Part shown: positions 1-5,321 of the stretch, one piece after another
Numbering within the stretch: position 1 is the stretch's first letter
Layout of the letters: each line of letters opens with the position of its first letter
NCBI GenBank assembly: GCA_007120685.1
Contig: SKNG01000466.1
Coordinates: 1 to 5,321, forward strand
DNA: 5,321 bases
Direction of reading: 5' to 3'
From: Paracoccaceae bacterium
GTDB taxonomy: Bacteria; Pseudomonadota; Alphaproteobacteria; Rhodobacterales; Rhodobacteraceae
The notes under the pieces: model-generated
What the model saw: only the letters and a program-made list of their open reading frames with translations
What the model was told of the DNA's origin: nothing
Database searches by the model: none
Position numbers and translations under genes: made by a program

Positions 1-100
1 CCTGGCTGTGAAGATGGATCAGCATGCCCCTGCCCCGTCCCGAATGTCCCTCAAGACCAGTCTTGCCATGAAGAGGGCAGATCGCCGAGGGGAAATGTGA
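1..100. other. Left-edge stretch with no recognised gene, lower G+C
   Basis: No gene can be assigned here. By hand count the first 120 bases are about 57% G+C, below the G/C-saturated neighbours, which hints at different ancestry. The plus-strand frame starting at base 2 is open for 32 codons and ends at TGA 98-100; its translation (ending MKRADRRGEM) resembles nothing I know. It happens to be the same frame as the methylase remnant that follows. It could be the tail of a gene entering from the left, or plain intergenic DNA. An imperfect palindrome, CAAGAC-CA-GTCTTG, lies at 52-65. I see no transposon end that I can name. Confidence 0.4.
52..65. repeat. 14-bp interrupted palindrome CAAGAC-CA-GTCTTG
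   Basis: The two 6-base arms (52-57 and 60-65) are perfectly complementary and separated by CA. The symmetry is right for a dimeric DNA-binding protein half-site pair, but no promoter or recognisable gene start follows closely, and a 6+6 palindrome can arise by chance. It is listed only as a visible structure in an otherwise unexplained stretch. Confidence 0.3.
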
Positions 101-652
101 TCATCCGGGATCGAACAGTTAGGTGGTTGGTACGCGACCACCCACGGCGTGCCGCAGGATATCGAGGCCGCCCGCAATCTGGCGGCGCGCGGGCGCGAGG
201 ACAAGAACTACTATTTCGAGTTCGAGAAATGGGCGCTCTCGCTGATCAACGCCCAGCCCCGGAACCTGTCGAAAAAGGGCGCCGACCGGGGCATCGACGG
301 CAATATCTATTTCGGCAAGACCAGCCGCGCCATTGTCAGCGTCAAGGCCGGCGACAATGTCGGCGTGTCGATGATCCGCGACCTGCGCGGCGTCATCGAA
401 CGCGAGCGCGCCGATATCGGCATCTTCCTGTCCCTGACCGAGCCGACGAAACCGATGATCAGCGAAGCCGCCGCCGCCGGCCAGTTCACGCTGGATGGCT
501 TCGAGCCCGTGCCGCGCATCCAGATCGTCACCGTGTAACAGGCGCTGGCCCTGCGCGACCGCGCCGTGATCCTGCCCGCCCGGCGCGACGACACCGTCAA
601 GCGGGCGGCGCGCGAGGAAGATCAGGGACGCAAAAGCCGGCTGGACCTGTAA
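101..652 (+). pseudogene. Remnant of DNA methyltransferase/restriction protein: C-terminal Mrr-like domain, N-terminally truncated and interrupted by a stop
   Basis: The frame is open from after TGA 98-100 to TAA 536-538, then resumes to TAA 650-652. The recognisable part begins near 131 (YATTHGVPQD). It carries the WALSLINAQP, KKGADRGIDG, VSVKAG, RDLRGVIERE, EPTKPM and RIQIVTV blocks. As established knowledge, these form the Mrr-like PD-(D/E)xK domain at the C-terminus of a family of large N6/N4 DNA methyltransferase-type proteins. Counting from the GTG at 149, Asp50 (in GADRGIDG) and Lys66 (in SVKAG) are the likely nuclease residues. The methyltransferase part that should precede it is absent. 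After TAA 536-538 the same frame reads QALALRDRAVILPARRDD and on to KSRLDL, which looks like the natural tail; a GAA-to-TAA change would explain the break. The only usable start (GTG 149) has no clear ribosome-binding site. A residual 129-aa protein is possible but I favour a dead gene. It converges with dnaE2. Confidence 0.75.
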
Positions 653-679
653 CCCCACACGCCCACGCCCCCGCACCCC
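653..679 (-). other. G-quadruplex motif, minus strand
   Basis: Read on the minus strand, four G-runs of 4, 5, 3 and 4 bases (plus-strand C-runs at 676-679, 668-672, 662-664 and 653-656) are separated by loops of 3, 3 and 5 bases. This meets the usual G3+N1-7 quadruplex rule. It starts right after the second stop of the methylase remnant and lies in the 3' trailer of any dnaE2 transcript that reads this far, so it could form in that RNA as well as in DNA. G+C-rich genomes produce such motifs by chance more often than others. Confidence 0.55.
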
Positions 680-701
680 TGCGCTCACGCAGACACCCCC
701 C

Positions 702-752
702 AGCGCCCGCAAGGCGTGCGGGTGGGTGGGTGGGGCACGGCTTGCGGGCGCT
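702..752. terminator. Long hairpin between convergent genes, likely bidirectional end-of-transcript structure
   Basis: AGCGCCCGCAAG (702-713) pairs perfectly with CTTGCGGGCGCT (741-752). After one G/G mismatch (714/740) five further pairs form (715-719 with 735-739), giving 17 pairs over 18 positions and a 15-base loop. The hairpin begins 30 bases past the dnaE2 stop and 49 bases past the end of the methylase remnant, the usual place for a shared terminator of convergent genes. There is no U-tract on the dnaE2 side and only TTT on the plus side, so a classical intrinsic terminator is not proven. It could instead pause polymerase, protect the 3' end of the imuB-dnaE2 mRNA, or form a cruciform. 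Confidence 0.5.
720..735 (+). other. G-quadruplex motif filling the hairpin loop
   Basis: The loop of the hairpin is GGGTGGGTGGGTGGG (720-734), with one more G at 735 that otherwise pairs in the stem. Four G3 tracts with single-T loops are established as among the most stable parallel quadruplex sequences. The G-rich strand is the plus strand, which is the template for dnaE2, so a quadruplex would stand in the path of RNA polymerase leaving dnaE2. The minus strand has the matching C-rich repeat (CCCA units), a possible i-motif. Hairpin and quadruplex can coexist because the G-tracts lie in the loop. Confidence 0.75.
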
Positions 753-782
753 TTCCCGGTCCCCGGCCGGCGCTGGCACCGC

Positions 783-4327
<3,545 letters not shown>

Positions 4328-4331
<4 letters not shown>

Positions 4332-5321
4332 GCGAATTCCCCCTGCACCGCCCATTCCCCCGCCTGCGGCGCATGATAAAGCCACAGCCGCGGCCCCTCC
4401 TCCGTCTCCACCCGCCAGTAATCCCGCACCCCGGATCGCCAGGCCGGATCGTCCAGCCACCATTCCGGCGCCAGCCGCTCGGGCCCCGTGGCGGGCAGCA
4501 CCCGCAACCACCGCCGCCGCCAGCGCAACCGGCCCGGCACGCCCGCGCCCAGCCCCCCCACCGCCACCGGCTCGGGCGCAAACAGCACCAGCGGCCGCGC
4601 CGGGCCGGGGACGGGCCAGCCGCCCCGCTCATCGGCCCAGATGGCCGAGACGCGCTGAAAGGACCGTTCGGGAATATGGCTGTCGGCGGGGCGGAAGCGG
4701 GTCAGCGCGTCCTCGCCCAGACGCACGGCCAGCCGCGTCAGCAAATCGGCCAGCGCCTCGGAGCCTGTCGCCGTGCCCGCTGCACCCCGTTCGATCGCGC
4801 CCAGTTGAACCGGCCCCATCGGCTCGACCTGTGGCGCGCTCAGCCGCAGCGCGTCAAAGCCGAAACCGGCCTCCAGCGCCTCGATTCCGCGCTGGAACAG
4901 CGCCGCCATCGCCGCCGGATCGCGCATCGGGCGGGCCAGCAGCACCTCGGTCTCGGCCCGCCCGCCGTCCACGCGGCGCAATTCCAGCCGCAGCCGCCGC
5001 GCCCCCTCGGCCCGCGCCTCCAGCCTTTCGCACAACCGCTCCAGCAGCCGCATGAGCCCCGCCATCACATCCGCCACCAGCCCGATGGGTTCCGGCAGGG
5101 TCAGCCGCACCGCCGTCGGCGCGGGGGGCGGCAGGGGGGTCACGGGTTCTGCCAGCGCGCCCAGCGCCTGATCCAGCCGCCGCCAGGGGTCCGGCCCGAA
5201 ACGGCGTGAGAGTGCCGCGCGCGGCGCGCGGGCCAGATCGCCGACCGTCCGCAGCCCCAGCCGCGCCAGCCCGTCGCAGAGCCCCGCATCCAGCCGCAGC
5301 GCCGCCAGCGGCAGGGGCGCC
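4328..5321 (-). CDS. imuB: ImuB, Y-family polymerase-like mutasome adaptor (3' part, cut by window edge)
   Basis: The last 330 codons are present, in frame from 5320 to TGA 4328-4330. ImuB is a catalytically inactive Y-family relative that links DnaE2 and ImuA to the sliding clamp during SOS lesion bypass; the polymerase palm would lie beyond 5321. Visible parts, in residues from the edge: LPLAALRLDAGLCDGLARLGLRTVGDLARAPR (about 3-34), the helix-hairpin-helix typical of Y-family thumbs; the little-finger-like domain from PTAVRLTLPEPIGL (about 68-81) to LRLSAPQVEPMGPVQ (about 158-172); the family signature RPADSHIPERSFQ (about 210-222); and the C-terminal RDYWRVETEEGPRLWLYHAP with the end GEWAVQGEFA. 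Where many ImuBs have a QLxLF clamp-binding motif there is only QLGAI (4793-4807); RPLVLF (4580-4597) is a second weak candidate. The stop overlaps the dnaE2 ATG. The likely imuA-imuB-dnaE2 operon continues upstream off-window. Confidence 0.93.
4339..4344 (-). promoter_or_regulatory. Ribosome-binding site of dnaE2
   Basis: On the minus strand AGGGGG ends 7 bases before ATG 4331, inside the last codons of imuB. It is a near-consensus Shine-Dalgarno at normal spacing and is the main reason for choosing the overlapping ATG over the internal TTG 4250 or ATG 4208, neither of which has a well-placed one. With the ATGA overlap it indicates translational coupling of DnaE2 to ImuB. Confidence 0.7.

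Noticed and set aside
122..142. GGTGGT/ACCACC inverted repeat as a possible element end
   Set aside because: The arms are 6 bases with a 9-base loop and fall within the coding frame of the remnant; nothing else nearby resembles a transposon terminus.
4332..4511. Upstream start for dnaE2 at 4511, giving 1242 aa
   Set aside because: It would overlap imuB by about 180 bases with a Gly/Ala-rich sequence unlike any DnaE2, while ATG 4331 has an ATGA overlap and a good ribosome-binding site.

Overview
This GC-rich window (clearly above 60% G+C, heavy G/C third-position bias) looks like an alphaproteobacterial chromosome. It most resembles the Rhodobacteraceae (Paracoccus/Rhodobacter/roseobacter type), judging by the style of the ImuB and DnaE2 proteins and by a palindromic intergenic repeat of the kind I associate with that family. 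The taxonomic placement is inference, not a database result.

Most of the window (783-5321) is minus-strand and holds the downstream two thirds of an SOS mutagenesis cassette. The order of transcription is imuB (3' 330 codons, running off the right edge) and then dnaE2/imuC (complete). The two genes overlap by four bases (ATGA), with a good Shine-Dalgarno inside the imuB tail, so they are translationally coupled. In this family ImuB is a Y-family polymerase relative that acts as an adaptor to the sliding clamp, and DnaE2 is the error-prone C-family polymerase that does the lesion bypass. imuA, the promoter and any LexA box would lie beyond 5321 and cannot be seen.

The left end (1-652) is a small degraded region on the plus strand. 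It carries the C-terminal Mrr-like (PD-(D/E)xK) domain of a DNA methyltransferase/restriction protein. The N-terminal part is missing, and an in-frame TAA at 536-538 interrupts it; the frame continues for 37 plausible codons to a second TAA at 650-652. The first ~120 bases have lower G+C and contain no recognisable gene.

The remnant and dnaE2 converge on a 130-base gap (653-782) that is unusually structured. It contains an 18-position inverted repeat (one mismatch) whose 15-base loop is exactly GGGTGGGTGGGTGGG, a textbook G-quadruplex sequence, and a second G-quadruplex motif on the opposite strand. A separate GC-palindromic repeat lies inside the 5' end of dnaE2 and appears to have been translated into an N-terminal extension. 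These two structured elements are the most unusual things in the window. I see no new defence or enzyme system here.
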